The notes beneath the pieces are model-generated. The model saw nothing but the letters and a program-made list of their open reading frames with translations. It did no database searches and was not told the DNA's origin. Position numbers and translations under genes: made by a program. A stretch of DNA of 64,000 nt from Sphingomonas sp. ATCC 31555 (lineage in GTDB: Bacteria; Pseudomonadota; Alphaproteobacteria; Sphingomonadales; Sphingomonadaceae). The DNA is taken from assembly GCF_000282895.1 (NCBI RefSeq), contig NZ_ALBQ01000002.1:1-64000 (forward strand), written 5' to 3'. This document shows positions 30,252-40,187 of the stretch, one piece after another (the first letter of the stretch is position 1; each line of letters starts with the position of its first letter).

Positions 30252-32507
30252 ATGGCCGAAGAGAGCAACGTCCAGTTTTCCGATCGCGAAGCACTTCGCT
30301 ACCACGCCGAAGGCCGGCCCGGTAAGATCGAGATCGTCGCATCCAAGCCGATGGCAACCCAGCGAGATCTGGCGCTTGCCTATTCACCGGGCGTCGCGGT
30401 GCCGGTGCTGGCCATCTCCGAAAATCCGGCAACCGCCTATGACTATACCGCCAAGGGCAACCTCGTCGCGGTCATCTCCAACGGCACCGCGATCCTGGGC
30501 CTCGGCAATCTCGGCGCGCTGGCGTCCAAGCCGGTGATGGAAGGCAAGGCGGTGCTGTTCAAGCGCTTCGCCGACGTCGACTCGATCGATCTCGAGCTGA
30601 AGACGGAGGATGTCGATCGCTTCATCGACGCGGTGGAACTGATGGAGCCGAGCTTCGGCGGAATCAACCTGGAGGACATCAAGTCCCCTGAATGCTTCGT
30701 GATCGAGCAGACGCTGCGCGAGCGAATGAACATCCCCGTGTTCCATGACGACCAGCACGGCACCGCGATTATCGCCGCCGCTGGCATCATCAATGCGCTG
30801 TATCTCACCGGCCGTGACCTCAAGACGACCAAAATCGTCGTCAACGGTGCCGGCGCCGCCGCGATCGCCTGCACCGAACTGATCAAGGCGATGGGTCTGC
30901 CGCAGGACAACCTGCTGATGTGCGACCGCACCGGCGTGATCTATCAGGGCCGTGAAGGCGTCAACCAGTGGCAGTCGGCTCATGCCGCCAAAACCGACCG
31001 ACGCACGCTGGCAGAAGCTTTGGAGGGCGCGGACGTGTTCCTTGGCCTTTCCGCCGCGAACGCGCTGCCGGCCGAGCTGCTCGCAAAGATGGCACCGAAG
31101 CCAATCATCTTTGCAATGGCCAACCCGGATCCCGAGATCACCCCGCCCGAGGCCAAGCGCGTCCGCCCGGACGTGATCATCGCCACCGGCCGTTCGGATT
31201 ATCCGAACCAGGTCAACAACGTACTCTGCTTCCCGTTCATCTTCCGCGGCGCCCTCGACGTGCGTGCGACGGGGATCAACGATGCTATGAAGGTCGCCGC
31301 CGCGCGCGCGCTGGCCGAACTCGCCCGTCAGCAGGTGCCCGAGGAAGTGGCGACCGCCTATGGCACGTCGCACAGCTTCGGCCCCGACTATATTATTCCG
31401 ACGCCGTTCGATCCGCGCCTCATCGAGATCATTCCCGCCGCCGTCGCCCAGGCGGCGATGGATTCGGGCGTGGCGACCCGCCCGATCATCGACATGACGG
31501 CATATCGCCAGCAACTGCGCGCGCGGATGAACCCGACCACGTCGGTGCTCAGCATGGCCTATGAGGGCGCCCGCGCTCGGCCAAAGCGCGTTATCTTCGC
31601 CGAGGGCGAGGAAGAAGTGGTGCTGCGCGCGGCTATCGCCTTCCAGGAGGGCGGCTATGGCACGCCGGTGCTGGTGGGCCGCGAGTCGGTGCACGATCGC
31701 CTGCGCGAGCTCGGCGCCAACCCGGATCATTTCGAACTGCACAACAGCGTCAACTCGCCGCTGGTCGAGGAAATGGTGGAGACGCTGTACACGCGGCTCC
31801 AGCGCCGTGGCTATCTGCGCCGCGATTGCGAGCGCATGGTCAACCGCGACCGCAACATCTTCGGCACCTTGCTGCTTCGCCTGGGCCATGCCGATGCGAT
31901 GATTACCGGCGTCACTCGCACCTATGCCGAGACGATGCGCCAGGTGCGTCGCGTGATCGATCCGGTCGACGGTCGCACGCCCTTCGGCATCCATGTTCTG
32001 GTTGGCCAGTCGCACACGGTGTTCATTGCCGATACCACGGTGAACGAACGCCCGAGCGGCGAGGAACTGGCAGATATCGCCGAGCGCACTGTGCAGGTCG
32101 CCCGCCGAATGGGCCACGAACCGCGCGTGGCGCTGCTCAGCTACTCCACCTTCGGCAATCCCGAAGGCAAGTGGGTCGACAATATCCGTGACGCGGTGAA
32201 GGTACTCGACGCGCGCGGCGTGACCTTCGAATATGAGGGCGACATGGCGCCGGATGTGGCGCTGAACCCGAAGCTGCTTGCTAATTATCCGTTCGCGCGC
32301 CTGTCCGGTCCGGCGAACATCCTGATCATGCCGGGTCTGCAATCGGCCAACATTTCGGCCAAGCTGCTGCGCGAACTGGGCGGCGATTCCACCATTGGGC
32401 CGATGCTGATCGGCATGGAGCAATCGGTGCAGATCGCACCGATGACTTCCACCGCCAGCGAACTGGTGACGCTGGCGGTGCTCGCCGCGGGCGACATCGC
32501 GCGCTGA
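30252..32507 (+). CDS. maeB: NADP-dependent malic enzyme with phosphotransacetylase-like domain
   Basis: 751-aa fusion converting malate to pyruvate, CO2 and NADPH. The malic domain (about 15-425) has RDLALAYSPGVAVP, TAILGLGNLGALASKPVMEGK, FHDDQHGTA and NGAGAAAIA (NADP site). The C-terminal phosphate acetyltransferase-like domain (about 430-745) is typical of proteobacterial MaeB, where it binds acetyl-CoA for regulation but lacks transferase activity. RBS AGGAGCC precedes the ATG. Confidence 0.96.
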   Translation: MAEESNVQFSDREALRYHAEGRPGKIEIVASKPMATQRDLALAYSPGVAVPVLAISENPATAYDYTAKGNLVAVISNGTAILGLGNLGALASKPVMEGKAVLFKRFADVDSIDLELKTEDVDRFIDAVELMEPSFGGINLEDIKSPECFVIEQTLRERMNIPVFHDDQHGTAIIAAAGIINALYLTGRDLKTTKIVVNGAGAAAIACTELIKAMGLPQDNLLMCDRTGVIYQGREGVNQWQSAHAAKTDRRTLAEALEGADVFLGLSAANALPAELLAKMAPKPIIFAMANPDPEITPPEAKRVRPDVIIATGRSDYPNQVNNVLCFPFIFRGALDVRATGINDAMKVAAARALAELARQQVPEEVATAYGTSHSFGPDYIIPTPFDPRLIEIIPAAVAQAAMDSGVATRPIIDMTAYRQQLRARMNPTTSVLSMAYEGARARPKRVIFAEGEEEVVLRAAIAFQEGGYGTPVLVGRESVHDRLRELGANPDHFELHNSVNSPLVEEMVETLYTRLQRRGYLRRDCERMVNRDRNIFGTLLLRLGHADAMITGVTRTYAETMRQVRRVIDPVDGRTPFGIHVLVGQSHTVFIADTTVNERPSGEELADIAERTVQVARRMGHEPRVALLSYSTFGNPEGKWVDNIRDAVKVLDARGVTFEYEGDMAPDVALNPKLLANYPFARLSGPANILIMPGLQSANISAKLLRELGGDSTIGPMLIGMEQSVQIAPMTSTASELVTLAVLAAGDIAR

Positions 32508-32513
32508 CGACAA

Positions 32514-32548
32514 GGCGAGCATCGGCGGATCAGCCGTCGATGCTCGCC
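32514..32548. terminator. Hairpin between convergent maeB and SDR genes
   Basis: GGCGAGCATCG (32514-32524) pairs perfectly with CGATGCTCGCC (32538-32548). The second arm lies inside the last codons of the SDR gene. It is probably a shared terminator; no long T-run on either strand. Confidence 0.65.
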
Positions 32549-33318
32549 CCCAGCGCGGCATTGACCAGACCACCATCGACCGTGACGGTTTCGCCCACCA
32601 GATAGTCGCCCGCCCGACTGGCGAGGTAGATCGCCGCGCCGGCCATGTCCTCGGCCACGCCGATCCTCTTGGCGGGGATCGCCTGGGCGACGGTGCCGCC
32701 ATGGTCGCGTGCGGCCTTGTTCATGTCGCTGGGGAAGGCGCCGGGGGCGATCGAGGTGACGTGGATCTGATCGCGCACCAGTCGCGCCGCCATGCGCCGG
32801 GTAAGGTGGATCAGCGCCGCCTTGGAGGCCTGATAGCTATAGGTTTCCCAGGCATTGAGCCGCTGTCCGTCGATCGAGGTGATGTTTATCACCTTGGCCG
32901 GGCGCTCGCGCGTGCCGCTGGCCTTGAGCAGGCCATGCAGCGCCTGGGTTAGGAAGAAGGGTGACTTGACGTTTAGGTCCATGACCTTGTCCCAGCCCTT
33001 CTCGGGGAAGCTCTCGAACGGTTCGCCCCAGGCGGCACCGGCATTGTTGACGAGGATGTCGAGCTGCTGCTCCCGGGCGGCCAGATCGGCGGCAAGCGCG
33101 CGGCAGCCGTCGACGGTCGAAACATCATGCGGCAGGGGCACGCAGTTCGGCCCGAGCGCTGCTGCGGTTGCTTCGCAGGCATCCGCCCGGCGCGACGACA
33201 CGTAGACCTTTGCGCCCGAGGCGACGAAGCCCTCGGCGATCATTCGGCCGATGCCCCGCGAGCCGCCGGTTACCAGCGCTACGCGGCCGTCTAGGCGAAA
33301 CAGCGAAGATACGTTCAT
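32530..33318 (-). CDS. SDR-family oxidoreductase
   Basis: 262-aa classical short-chain dehydrogenase: cofactor motif TGGSRGIG (18-25), an SSRRADACEATAAAL segment after strand 2 (basic residues favour NADPH), NNAG, catalytic Ser in NITSIDG and YSYQASK. The closest family I recall is RhlG-like 3-oxoacyl-ACP reductases. It is 47 bp downstream of the acyl-CoA dehydrogenase gene on the same strand, so a joint role in acyl-chain metabolism is plausible. Confidence 0.85.
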   Translation of the reverse strand: MNVSSLFRLDGRVALVTGGSRGIGRMIAEGFVASGAKVYVSSRRADACEATAAALGPNCVPLPHDVSTVDGCRALAADLAAREQQLDILVNNAGAAWGEPFESFPEKGWDKVMDLNVKSPFFLTQALHGLLKASGTRERPAKVINITSIDGQRLNAWETYSYQASKAALIHLTRRMAARLVRDQIHVTSIAPGAFPSDMNKAARDHGGTVAQAIPAKRIGVAEDMAGAAIYLASRAGDYLVGETVTVDGGLVNAALGASIDG

Positions 33319-33365
33319 GCCAAACTCCCTCTCCGAACCCTCTTCCTCGTGGAGGAGGGGCGTTG

Positions 33366-34553
33366 TTACCCACCCCGCTTCAGCATCTCGCGGGCGATGA
33401 TCAGCTGCTGGATCTGGCTGGTGCCTTCGTAGATGCGGAACAGCCGGACATCGCGGTACAGTCGCTCGATCCCATAATCGGCGATGTAGCCTGCGCCGCC
33501 AAAGATCTGGACGGCGCGGTCGGCGACGCGGCCCACCATTTCGCTGGCGAAATACTTTGCTGCCGCCGCCTCCATCGTAGTGCTTGCCCCATGTGCGGGG
33601 CGGTATGCCTCCCGGGCAGTCCGCTGATCCAGCGCATCCTTGGCGGCGGCAGTTTCCAGTACCAGCGCACGCGCGGCCAGCGATTCCGTTTTCGAATCCG
33701 CCAGCATCGCCTGGATCAGCTGGTGCTCGGCGATTGCCTTGCCGAACTGCCGGCGCTGGCTGGCATAGGCCACGCAGTCGGCGATCAGTCGCTCGGCCAC
33801 GCCGACGCAGACGGCAGCGATATGGAGCCGCCCCCGGTCGAGCACCTGCATTGCGATATGGAAGCCTTCGCCCTCCGCCCCAAGCCGGTTCTCCGCAGGC
33901 ACAAGCACATCGTCGAAGATCACGTCGGCAACGCGCGCTCCCTTCTGGCCCATCTTCTTCTCGGGCTCGCCGATTGACACGCCGGGCAGGTCGCGCGGCA
34001 CGAGAAAGGCCGAGACTCCGCGTCCGCCCGCTTCGCTGCCGGTGCGTGCCATCACCGTGAACAGCTGGGCTTTATCGGCATTGGTGATGTAGCGCTTGGT
34101 GCCGCGCAGCCGATAGGCATCGCCGTTGCGATCTGCCCGGGTCTTCACCGAAGCGGAGTCCGATCCCACGTCTGGCTCGGTAAGGGCGAAGCTGGTGATG
34201 ATTTCGCCGCGAGCGATGCGCGGCAACCAGGCAGCCTTTTGTTCTGGCGTGCCAGCGATCACCAGCCCCTGGCTACCAATGCCTACATTCGTGCCGAAGG
34301 CCGAGCGGAAGGCGGGTGTGGTGCGCCCCATCTCCATTGCTACGCGACACTCTTCCGCCATGGTGAGGCCCAGGCCGCCATATTCCTCGCTGATAGAGAG
34401 GCCGAACAGGCCGAGCGCTTTCATTTCCTCGACTATCGATTCGGGCACGGCATCGGCCGCCTCGACCTCCGCCTCCAGCGGGCGAAGCCGCTCCGATACG
34501 AACCGGCGAACGGTGTGGAGCAGTGCGTCGAAGAGCTCCGGTTCGAGCGCCAT
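33366..34553 (-). CDS. Acyl-CoA dehydrogenase
   Basis: 395-aa FAD enzyme oxidising acyl-CoA to enoyl-CoA. Motifs: SEEYGGLGLTMAEE, FALTEPDVGSDSASVKTRA, GTKRYITNA, QRRQFGKAIAEHQLIQ, the C-terminal QIFGGAGYIADYGIERLYRD and IYEGTSQIQQLIIAREML. The base Glu is that in YEGTS. The start at MALEPELF gives normal family length; the frame is open much further upstream over the divergent transporter gene, where it is not coding. Confidence 0.95.
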   Translation of the reverse strand: MALEPELFDALLHTVRRFVSERLRPLEAEVEAADAVPESIVEEMKALGLFGLSISEEYGGLGLTMAEECRVAMEMGRTTPAFRSAFGTNVGIGSQGLVIAGTPEQKAAWLPRIARGEIITSFALTEPDVGSDSASVKTRADRNGDAYRLRGTKRYITNADKAQLFTVMARTGSEAGGRGVSAFLVPRDLPGVSIGEPEKKMGQKGARVADVIFDDVLVPAENRLGAEGEGFHIAMQVLDRGRLHIAAVCVGVAERLIADCVAYASQRRQFGKAIAEHQLIQAMLADSKTESLAARALVLETAAAKDALDQRTAREAYRPAHGASTTMEAAAAKYFASEMVGRVADRAVQIFGGAGYIADYGIERLYRDVRLFRIYEGTSQIQQLIIAREMLKRGG

Positions 34554-34697
34554 GGCATCCTCTCTATTCAAACCACCAGCCCTCATACCGTAAGTTCCTG
34601 CGTCTGCAACCATACTGGATCTTCCAAATGGTTTCGTTTGCCCGGTGGGGAGCCAGTCTGTATCGGACGGGCAGGGGGCGCAGAGGAGAAGAATGCC

Positions 34698-36149
34698 ATG
34701 GCCGGTCGCACCGCCGCCGCACCTGCACCCGTTCCGCCGAGGCGACGGGTGGCGACGCCGACGATGCTCGCCTATGGCTTTGGGGCGGTCGCCTATGGCG
34801 TGAAGGACTTCTGCTTCGTCACCTTCCTGCTGCTGTTCTACAACCAGGTGATCGGGCTGCCCGCCGCGCAGGTGGGTTTCGTCATCATGTGTGCGCTGCT
34901 GCTCGACGCGTTCATCGACCCGCTGATCGGTTTCCTTTCGGATCGGACGCGCGGCCGCTGGGGGCGGCGGCATCCCTGGATGTATGCCTCGGCACTGCCG
35001 ATCGGCATCGGCTGGCTGCTGCTGTGGAACCCGCCGACCTGGTCGCATACGGCGCTGCTCGGCTGGCTGTTCGTCACCGCGGTGCTGGTACGCACTGCGA
35101 TTTCCGCTTTCGAGGTGCCGTCGCAGGCGCTGAGCCCCGAACTCTCCGCCGATTATGAGGAGCGGACCCGGATCATGGCCTATCGCTTCCTGTTCGGCTG
35201 GGGCGGAGGGATGGCAATGCTCGTGCTCTCCTATGCCTGGTTCCTGGCCGAAGGCCCGGGCCAGCCGAACGGCCAGTTCGATCGGGCAGGCTATCCCGGC
35301 TTCGCGCTGGGCGGCGGGCTGCTGATGGTGGTGGCGATCCTCGCCTCGGCCCGGGGCACTCACCATGAGATCCGCAACCTGCCCAAGGTGGAGATCGAAC
35401 GGCAGCCGCTGCGCGAGAGCCTGGGCGAATTGTTCGCGGCGCTCGGCAATCCGGCCTTCCTGGTGCTGATGGCGGCCGGGCTTTGCTATTTCACCGCGCA
35501 GGGCATCAGCTTTTCGATGTCGAACTATCTTTACGCCCATGTCTGGCGGTTCGACAATGTCGCCTTCCAGCTGCTTGGCGGCACGCTGTTCCTGGGCGTC
35601 GTGCTCGCCTTCCTGATCGCTCCCCGGATGGCCCGGCGCTTCGGCAAGCCGGCGGCGGCGACCACGTTCCTGGCGGCTGCGGTGATGCTGTTGACGCTTC
35701 CGTATCTGCTGCGGCTCGCCGGCGCATTTCCGGCGCCCGGCAGCCCGTGGCTGATCCCCCTGCTGTTCGCCATCTTCACCACCAACGCGACCTGCGGCGT
35801 TTCCTCGACGATGCTCGGCGCCTCGATGCTGGCCGATGTCGTCGAACATTCCGAGGTCGACACCGGCCAGCGATCCGAAGGCGTGTTCTTCGCCGGATTC
35901 TTCTTCGTCCAGAAATGCTCGAGCGGGCTCGGCATCTTCCTCACCGGGCTGATCCTCAGTCTCTCCGGCTTCCCCGACGGCGCCAAGCCGGGAACGGTGC
36001 CCGAGGGCGTGATCGACCGGTTCACCCTCATTTTCTGCGCCGTGTACCTGCTGCTCGGCGGCATCGCGGCGTTCTTCTACCGGCGCTTCCCCTTCGGCAA
36101 GGACGAGCATGCCGCCCGGCTGGCGCAGCTCGGCGCGCGGACCGACTGA
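34698..36149 (+). CDS. MFS transporter, GPH (glycoside/cation symporter) type
   Basis: 483 aa, about twelve membrane segments. The loop DAFIDPLIGFLSDRTRGRWG plus RRHPWM is the hallmark of the MelB/GPH branch. The transported solute is probably a glycoside, but no sugar enzymes adjoin to specify it. A GAGGAG ribosome site lies 8 bp before the ATG. Divergent from the acyl-CoA dehydrogenase gene. Confidence 0.9.
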   Translation: MAGRTAAAPAPVPPRRRVATPTMLAYGFGAVAYGVKDFCFVTFLLLFYNQVIGLPAAQVGFVIMCALLLDAFIDPLIGFLSDRTRGRWGRRHPWMYASALPIGIGWLLLWNPPTWSHTALLGWLFVTAVLVRTAISAFEVPSQALSPELSADYEERTRIMAYRFLFGWGGGMAMLVLSYAWFLAEGPGQPNGQFDRAGYPGFALGGGLLMVVAILASARGTHHEIRNLPKVEIERQPLRESLGELFAALGNPAFLVLMAAGLCYFTAQGISFSMSNYLYAHVWRFDNVAFQLLGGTLFLGVVLAFLIAPRMARRFGKPAAATTFLAAAVMLLTLPYLLRLAGAFPAPGSPWLIPLLFAIFTTNATCGVSSTMLGASMLADVVEHSEVDTGQRSEGVFFAGFFFVQKCSSGLGIFLTGLILSLSGFPDGAKPGTVPEGVIDRFTLIFCAVYLLLGGIAAFFYRRFPFGKDEHAARLAQLGARTD

Positions 36150-36157
36150 GCGCGGAA

Positions 36158-36188
36158 ATGCCCGCCAGGTCCTCGACCCGGCGGGCAT
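36158..36188. terminator. Hairpin between transporter and small gene
   Basis: ATGCCCGCC (36158-36166) pairs with GGCGGGCAT (36180-36188), followed on the plus strand by CCTTTCCTCC. It separates two convergent genes and most likely ends both transcripts. Confidence 0.65.
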
Positions 36189-36210
36189 CCTTTCCTCCCC
36201 AGGAAAGACG

Positions 36211-36366
36211 TCAGGCCACGCGGCCCAAGCGGTGGTAGAGGTTGGAGAACTTCACCGATTCCGGCTTGTCCTTCACCGCCTGCAGATGGGCCCCGACGGC
36301 CTCCCGGAGCAGGCGGAAATCCTCGGTGGAGAAGACGGCGCGGCTGCGCTGCGGTTCGTTCGACAT
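36211..36366 (-). CDS. Small 51-aa protein downstream of isocitrate lyase
   Basis: Starts MSNEPQRSRAVFSTEDFRLL and ends HRLGRVA. It follows the isocitrate lyase gene by 12 bp on the same strand and has its own AAGGAGAG ribosome site, so it is the second cistron of an aceA operon. It is mostly helical and charged, with no recognised domain. Its position suggests a role tied to the glyoxylate shunt, but that is only inference. Confidence 0.65.
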   Translation of the reverse strand: MSNEPQRSRAVFSTEDFRLLREAVGAHLQAVKDKPESVKFSNLYHRLGRVA

Positions 36367-36378
36367 CACATACTCTCC

Positions 36379-37668
36379 TTACGCTGCTTCGCTGGTGAAC
36401 TGGGCGGCCTCGGTGCTCTCGGCGAGCGCGGTGGTGGAGCTGGCGCCCCCCGCCACCGTCTGAGCAATGGCGTCGAAATAGCCGGTGCCGACCTCGCGCT
36501 GGTGGCGCGTCGCGGTATAGCCGTCGGCCTCCGCCGCGAACTCGGCCTGCTGCAGCTCCGAATAGGCCGCCATGCCGCGATCCCGATAGCCGCGCGCCAG
36601 TTCGTACATGCCGTAGTTGAGGCTGTGGAAGCCGGCGAGGGTGACGAACTGGAACTTGTACCCCATCGCGCCGATCTCGCGCTGGAAGCGGGCGATGTCG
36701 TCCTTGTCGAGGTTCTTCTCCCAGTTGAAGCTGGGCGAGCAGTTATACGCCAGCATCTTGTTGGGATGCGCCTTCTTGATCGCCTCGGCGAAGCGGCGGG
36801 CATCGTCGAGATTGGGCTTCGACGTTTCCCACCACAGCAGGTCGGCATGCGGGGCGAACGCCAGCCCGCGCTGGATGCAATGGTCGACGCCCGTCCCCTC
36901 CTTGAGGCGGAAGAACCCTTCGGGGGTCCGCTCGCTGGTGAGGAACGCATGGTCCCGCTCGTCGACGTCCGAAGTGATCAGCTTGGCCGATTCCGCATCG
37001 GTGCGGGCGCAGATCACCGTCGGCACGCCGCACACATCCGCCGCCAGCCGCGCCGCATCGAGGTTGCGGATGTGCGCCTGAGTGGGGATCAGCACCTTGC
37101 CGCCGAGATGCCCGCACTTCTTCTCGCTGGCGAGCTGGTCCTCGTAATGCACGCCCGCGGCACCCGCGGCGATGTACGCCTTCATAATCTCGAAGCAGTT
37201 GAGCGGCCCGCCGAAGCCGGCCTCGGCATCGGCGACGATCGGGGCGAACCAGTCGCGGGTCGCGCCGCCTTCCATATGCTCGATCTGGTCGGCGCGCTGG
37301 AGCGTCGCGTTGATCCGCCGCGCCAGCTCCGGCCCGGCATTGGCCGGGTAGAGCGACTGATCGGGGTACATCTGCCCGGCGGTATTGGCATCCGCCGCGA
37401 CCTGCCAGCCCGACAGATAGATCGCCTTCAGCCCGGCCCGGACCATCTGCATCGCCTGGTTGCCGGAGAGCGCGCCGAGGGCATGGACATAATCCTCGGT
37501 GCGCAGCAGCTCCCACAGCTTGAGCGCACCGCGGCGGGCGAGGGTGTGCTCCACCGGCAGCGAACCGCGCAGCCGGGCGACATCCTCCGGCGTGTACGGC
37601 CGGGCGATGCCGTCGAATCGGCCGGCGGGCGCGGGGACGAGATCCTCGAAACGCTGCTGCTGAGGCAT
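36379..37668 (-). CDS. aceA: Isocitrate lyase
   Basis: 429-aa glyoxylate-shunt enzyme splitting isocitrate into glyoxylate and succinate. The signature KKCGHLGGK with catalytic Cys185 is present, with [20 protein letters not shown] early and [13 protein letters not shown] late. Length fits the short bacterial form. Malate synthase is not in the window. A CCTAAACTTCCTAAACTT repeat lies in its upstream region. Confidence 0.98.
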   Translation of the reverse strand: MPQQQRFEDLVPAPAGRFDGIARPYTPEDVARLRGSLPVEHTLARRGALKLWELLRTEDYVHALGALSGNQAMQMVRAGLKAIYLSGWQVAADANTAGQMYPDQSLYPANAGPELARRINATLQRADQIEHMEGGATRDWFAPIVADAEAGFGGPLNCFEIMKAYIAAGAAGVHYEDQLASEKKCGHLGGKVLIPTQAHIRNLDAARLAADVCGVPTVICARTDAESAKLITSDVDERDHAFLTSERTPEGFFRLKEGTGVDHCIQRGLAFAPHADLLWWETSKPNLDDARRFAEAIKKAHPNKMLAYNCSPSFNWEKNLDKDDIARFQREIGAMGYKFQFVTLAGFHSLNYGMYELARGYRDRGMAAYSELQQAEFAAEADGYTATRHQREVGTGYFDAIAQTVAGGASSTTALAESTEAAQFTSEAA

Positions 37669-37704
37669 TGTGAATTCCTTGACTAAACCATCCGACTTGT
37701 GTGG

Positions 37705-37725
37705 CCTAAGTTTAGGAAGTTTAGG
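37705..37725 (-). repeat. CCTAAACTTCCTAAACTT repeat upstream of aceA
   Basis: On the minus strand it reads CCTAAACTTCCTAAACTTAGG, one of eight copies in this window, here 37-57 bp before the isocitrate lyase start. The rest of the 255-bp gap to the next gene is AT-richer and shows no gene. Confidence 0.75.
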
Positions 37726-37923
37726 ATCGCGATAGATAGCGCCATCAGCAAGCTTGCGAGGTGTAGCTGTGCGAAGTCCGCCGCACTGTCATTGTGTAGA
37801 TGTAAATCCTTTACTCTCCCCATTCACCCGAACAGTGAGTACATATACAGAACAAGGCGTGTGTAGGAAAGACCGCCCGCGCGGCTGGCTCTCGTCGCGC
37901 TGCCGAAGGCGGCGAATGGTGCG

Positions 37924-38448
37924 CTACGCGAGCATCGCCGCGAGGTTGCGCACCGTCCGCAAATTGCGGGTGGTCCAGACGCCGCTGGAGGGGCCGACCC
38001 CCATTTTCGATCGGCCGGATCCGTCGCCGAAATAGAGCCAGAGCGCGTCGCCCTGCAGCACGACACGTTCGTTGTCGCCGGCCCGAGCCTGCAGGGTGGC
38101 GGCGTCTTCGGATGTCGCAGGCTGTTTTCCGATGCAGAGCATGACGAGGTTGGGTGTCTGCTCGCCTTCGGCAGTGAACGGGTTGCTGTCGAGATAGTCC
38201 GCCCATTGCGCGGCGGACCGCGCCACCACGTCGACCGCGAAGCCGAAGCGGGCTTCGAGGGCGCGCTCGAACGCCGCCTCGACGCGGTGCGCCGGTTCGT
38301 CGCTTGTACATAGGAGATTGCCGCTGGCCACATAGGTCTGCGCATCGCGGCAGCCGAGTTCGGCAGCGAGCGCCCGAAGCGCCTGCATCGGTACCCGGCG
38401 ATGCCCGCCGACATTGATGCCCCGCAACAGGACGACATAGTGGGACAT
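37924..38448 (-). CDS. DUF1697 family protein
   Basis: 174 aa beginning MSHYVVLLRGINVGGHRRVP, the conserved opening of DUF1697, followed by AELGCRDAQTYVASGNLLC (also family-typical) and a C-terminal TTRNLRTVRNLAAML. Cytosolic, function unknown. I placed the start at this Met because the family begins there. Confidence 0.88.
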   Translation of the reverse strand: MSHYVVLLRGINVGGHRRVPMQALRALAAELGCRDAQTYVASGNLLCTSDEPAHRVEAAFERALEARFGFAVDVVARSAAQWADYLDSNPFTAEGEQTPNLVMLCIGKQPATSEDAATLQARAGDNERVVLQGDALWLYFGDGSGRSKMGVGPSSGVWTTRNLRTVRNLAAMLA

Positions 38449-38606
38449 GGCAGCTTCCTCTGCGGTGGTAGCGGACATGCTTATCAGCCTTGCCCGGCGC
38501 TGCCAGGGCCATCCGGCGGGCAGCGGCATGGGGCAAGGCGGGCGCAGACCGGCCGATACAATGCGCGGCGCGATGCTTGGCTGCCGCTTGCGGGCAGGCA
38601 CCTACC

Positions 38607-39329
38607 TCAGGCCCGCCGATAAAGCTGGTCGCGGACCTTCAGGAGGTAAGCGCCGACATAGGTGATCGATGCCGCCTTGGTGCTGTCCGCGTAGAACCAG
38701 CTATCGAACGCGTCCGCTTCGTGCGTCGGCGGCGGCACAAAATCGAACAGCCGTTCGCCGCCGCTGCGCAGCTTCCCGGAGAACACCGCGCGCTGATATT
38801 CCAGCTCCAGCCGCCATTCCGGATAGAGCTGCTCGACGAATGCCAGACTGGCCTTGCTCGTCGGCTTCCACCACGGCTTGCCCCGGCGGGCGAGGTGGCG
38901 GATCAGCCGCTTGCGACTGGCGCGCCATTTCTCGGGATCGTCGGTCAACGCGACCGGGCCGACCCATTTCGGCGCGCGCGTGTCGCCCGCCTGTTCCTCC
39001 ATGGCGCGGGCGAAGCGTTCGCGCAGCTCGGGCCACTCCAGCGCATCGACGGCGGCGACCCCCAGCGCGAGATCGTCGGCGTAATTCTCGACATATTGGG
39101 TGAAGCCGCCGTTGCTGACCTGCCCCACGATATCGGCCCACATCATCAAGATGCGCTGCGCGGGCGTAAGCAAGAGATTGCCCGGGCTGCCATAATATTT
39201 CCAGCCTTCGACGTTCATCACCGCCGGGACATGGATGAGGTTCTCGCCCGTCATCCACCAGCGTTCGTCGACATAGCGGGCCGCTTCTTCGAATGCAGTA
39301 TCGGTAAGGATGGGGCGGGTGTCGGTCAC
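38607..39329 (-). CDS. DUF4375 (DMP19-like) protein
   Basis: 240 aa. The central VGQVSNGGFTQYVENYADD is the family hallmark (NGGFxQYxxN), followed by an Arg-rich linker and a C-terminal domain rich in aromatic residues. Members are cytosolic and poorly characterised. It lies between DUF1697 and a methyltransferase gene on the same strand with gaps over 100 bp. Confidence 0.75.
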   Translation of the reverse strand: MTDTRPILTDTAFEEAARYVDERWWMTGENLIHVPAVMNVEGWKYYGSPGNLLLTPAQRILMMWADIVGQVSNGGFTQYVENYADDLALGVAAVDALEWPELRERFARAMEEQAGDTRAPKWVGPVALTDDPEKWRASRKRLIRHLARRGKPWWKPTSKASLAFVEQLYPEWRLELEYQRAVFSGKLRSGGERLFDFVPPPTHEADAFDSWFYADSTKAASITYVGAYLLKVRDQLYRRA

Positions 39330-39440
39330 GCTTGCTCCGGGCAGGGCCGCCGGTCCTCGCGGACGGAGGACGGGCAGCGTTCGGCTTCCGCCGGGATGAC
39401 GGGGTGACGCAGCATGCGTTTCTGCCAGCGCACCCCGGCC

Positions 39441-40187
39441 TTACCCGCGCGTCGTTACCGCATAGAGCGCCACGGCGGCGGCGTTGGAGACGTTGAGGCT
39501 TTCCACCTTGGCCGAGATCGGGAGGCGGGCGAGTTCGTCGCAATGCGCTTCGGTGTTCTGGCGCATGCCTTCGCCTTCGGAGCCGAGCACCAGCGCGATG
39601 CGGCCCTGGTTCGCCACGTCCTTCAGCGTGCCCTTGGCATGGCCGGTGAGGCCGACGCGCCAGAAGCCGGCTTCGGCGATCTCGTCGAGCGCGCGCGACA
39701 GGTTCACCACGCGGACCCACGGCACTACTTCCAGCGTGCCCGCCGCCGAGCGGGCGAGGGTGCCGGTTTCGGGGGGCGCGTGGCGGTCCTGCGTGACGAT
39801 GCCGAGCGCATCGAAGGCGGCGGCCGAGCGCAGGATCGCGCCGACATTGTGCGGATCGGTCACCTGATCGAGCACGAGCAGCGGGCGCTGATCCTCCGCG
39901 CCCTGATCGAGCAGATCGCCCAGCCAGATTTCCTCGAGCGGCTCGACTTCGGCGACGAGACCCTGGTGGGGCGCGTCGGCAGGGACGAGGCGGCCGAGAT
40001 CGGCGACATCGGCATAGGTGATCGGAATGACCGGCGGCAGATCGAGCGCGGACAGCGCCTCGCGCGTGCCCCAGATCTTGCGCACGGTGCGTTCGGGATT
40101 GGCGAGCGCGGCCAGCACCGCGTGGCGGCCGTAGAAGCGGGGCCGCGATGCCGGTGCCTGGCTGGGACGATGTCCGCGACGTTTCAT
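39441..40187 (-). CDS. rlmB: SpoU-family 23S rRNA 2'-O-ribose methyltransferase (RlmB-like)
   Basis: 248-aa TrmH/SpoU (SPOUT) enzyme. A short basic N-terminus, then an RNA-binding substrate domain starting FYGRHAVLAAL, and the SPOUT motifs LVLDQVTDPHNVGAILRSAA, IALVLGSEGEGM and LPISAKVESLNVSNAAAVAL. RlmB methylates G2251 of 23S rRNA in E. coli. The start overlaps the stop of the peptidase gene by one base (TGATG), suggesting coupling. Confidence 0.9.
   Translation of the reverse strand: MKRRGHRPSQAPASRPRFYGRHAVLAALANPERTVRKIWGTREALSALDLPPVIPITYADVADLGRLVPADAPHQGLVAEVEPLEEIWLGDLLDQGAEDQRPLLVLDQVTDPHNVGAILRSAAAFDALGIVTQDRHAPPETGTLARSAAGTLEVVPWVRVVNLSRALDEIAEAGFWRVGLTGHAKGTLKDVANQGRIALVLGSEGEGMRQNTEAHCDELARLPISAKVESLNVSNAAAVALYAVTTRG

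Noticed and set aside
30384..32702. 772-codon open frame opposite maeB
   Set aside because: Antisense shadow of maeB for the same reason.
34554..36188. Long N-terminal extension of the acyl-CoA dehydrogenase frame
   Set aside because: The extension runs opposite the GPH transporter gene and lacks a dehydrogenase domain; the family start at MALEPELF fits.
37840..37870. GAAC...GAAC near the aceA upstream region as a LexA box
   Set aside because: The half-sites are 16 bases apart rather than seven.
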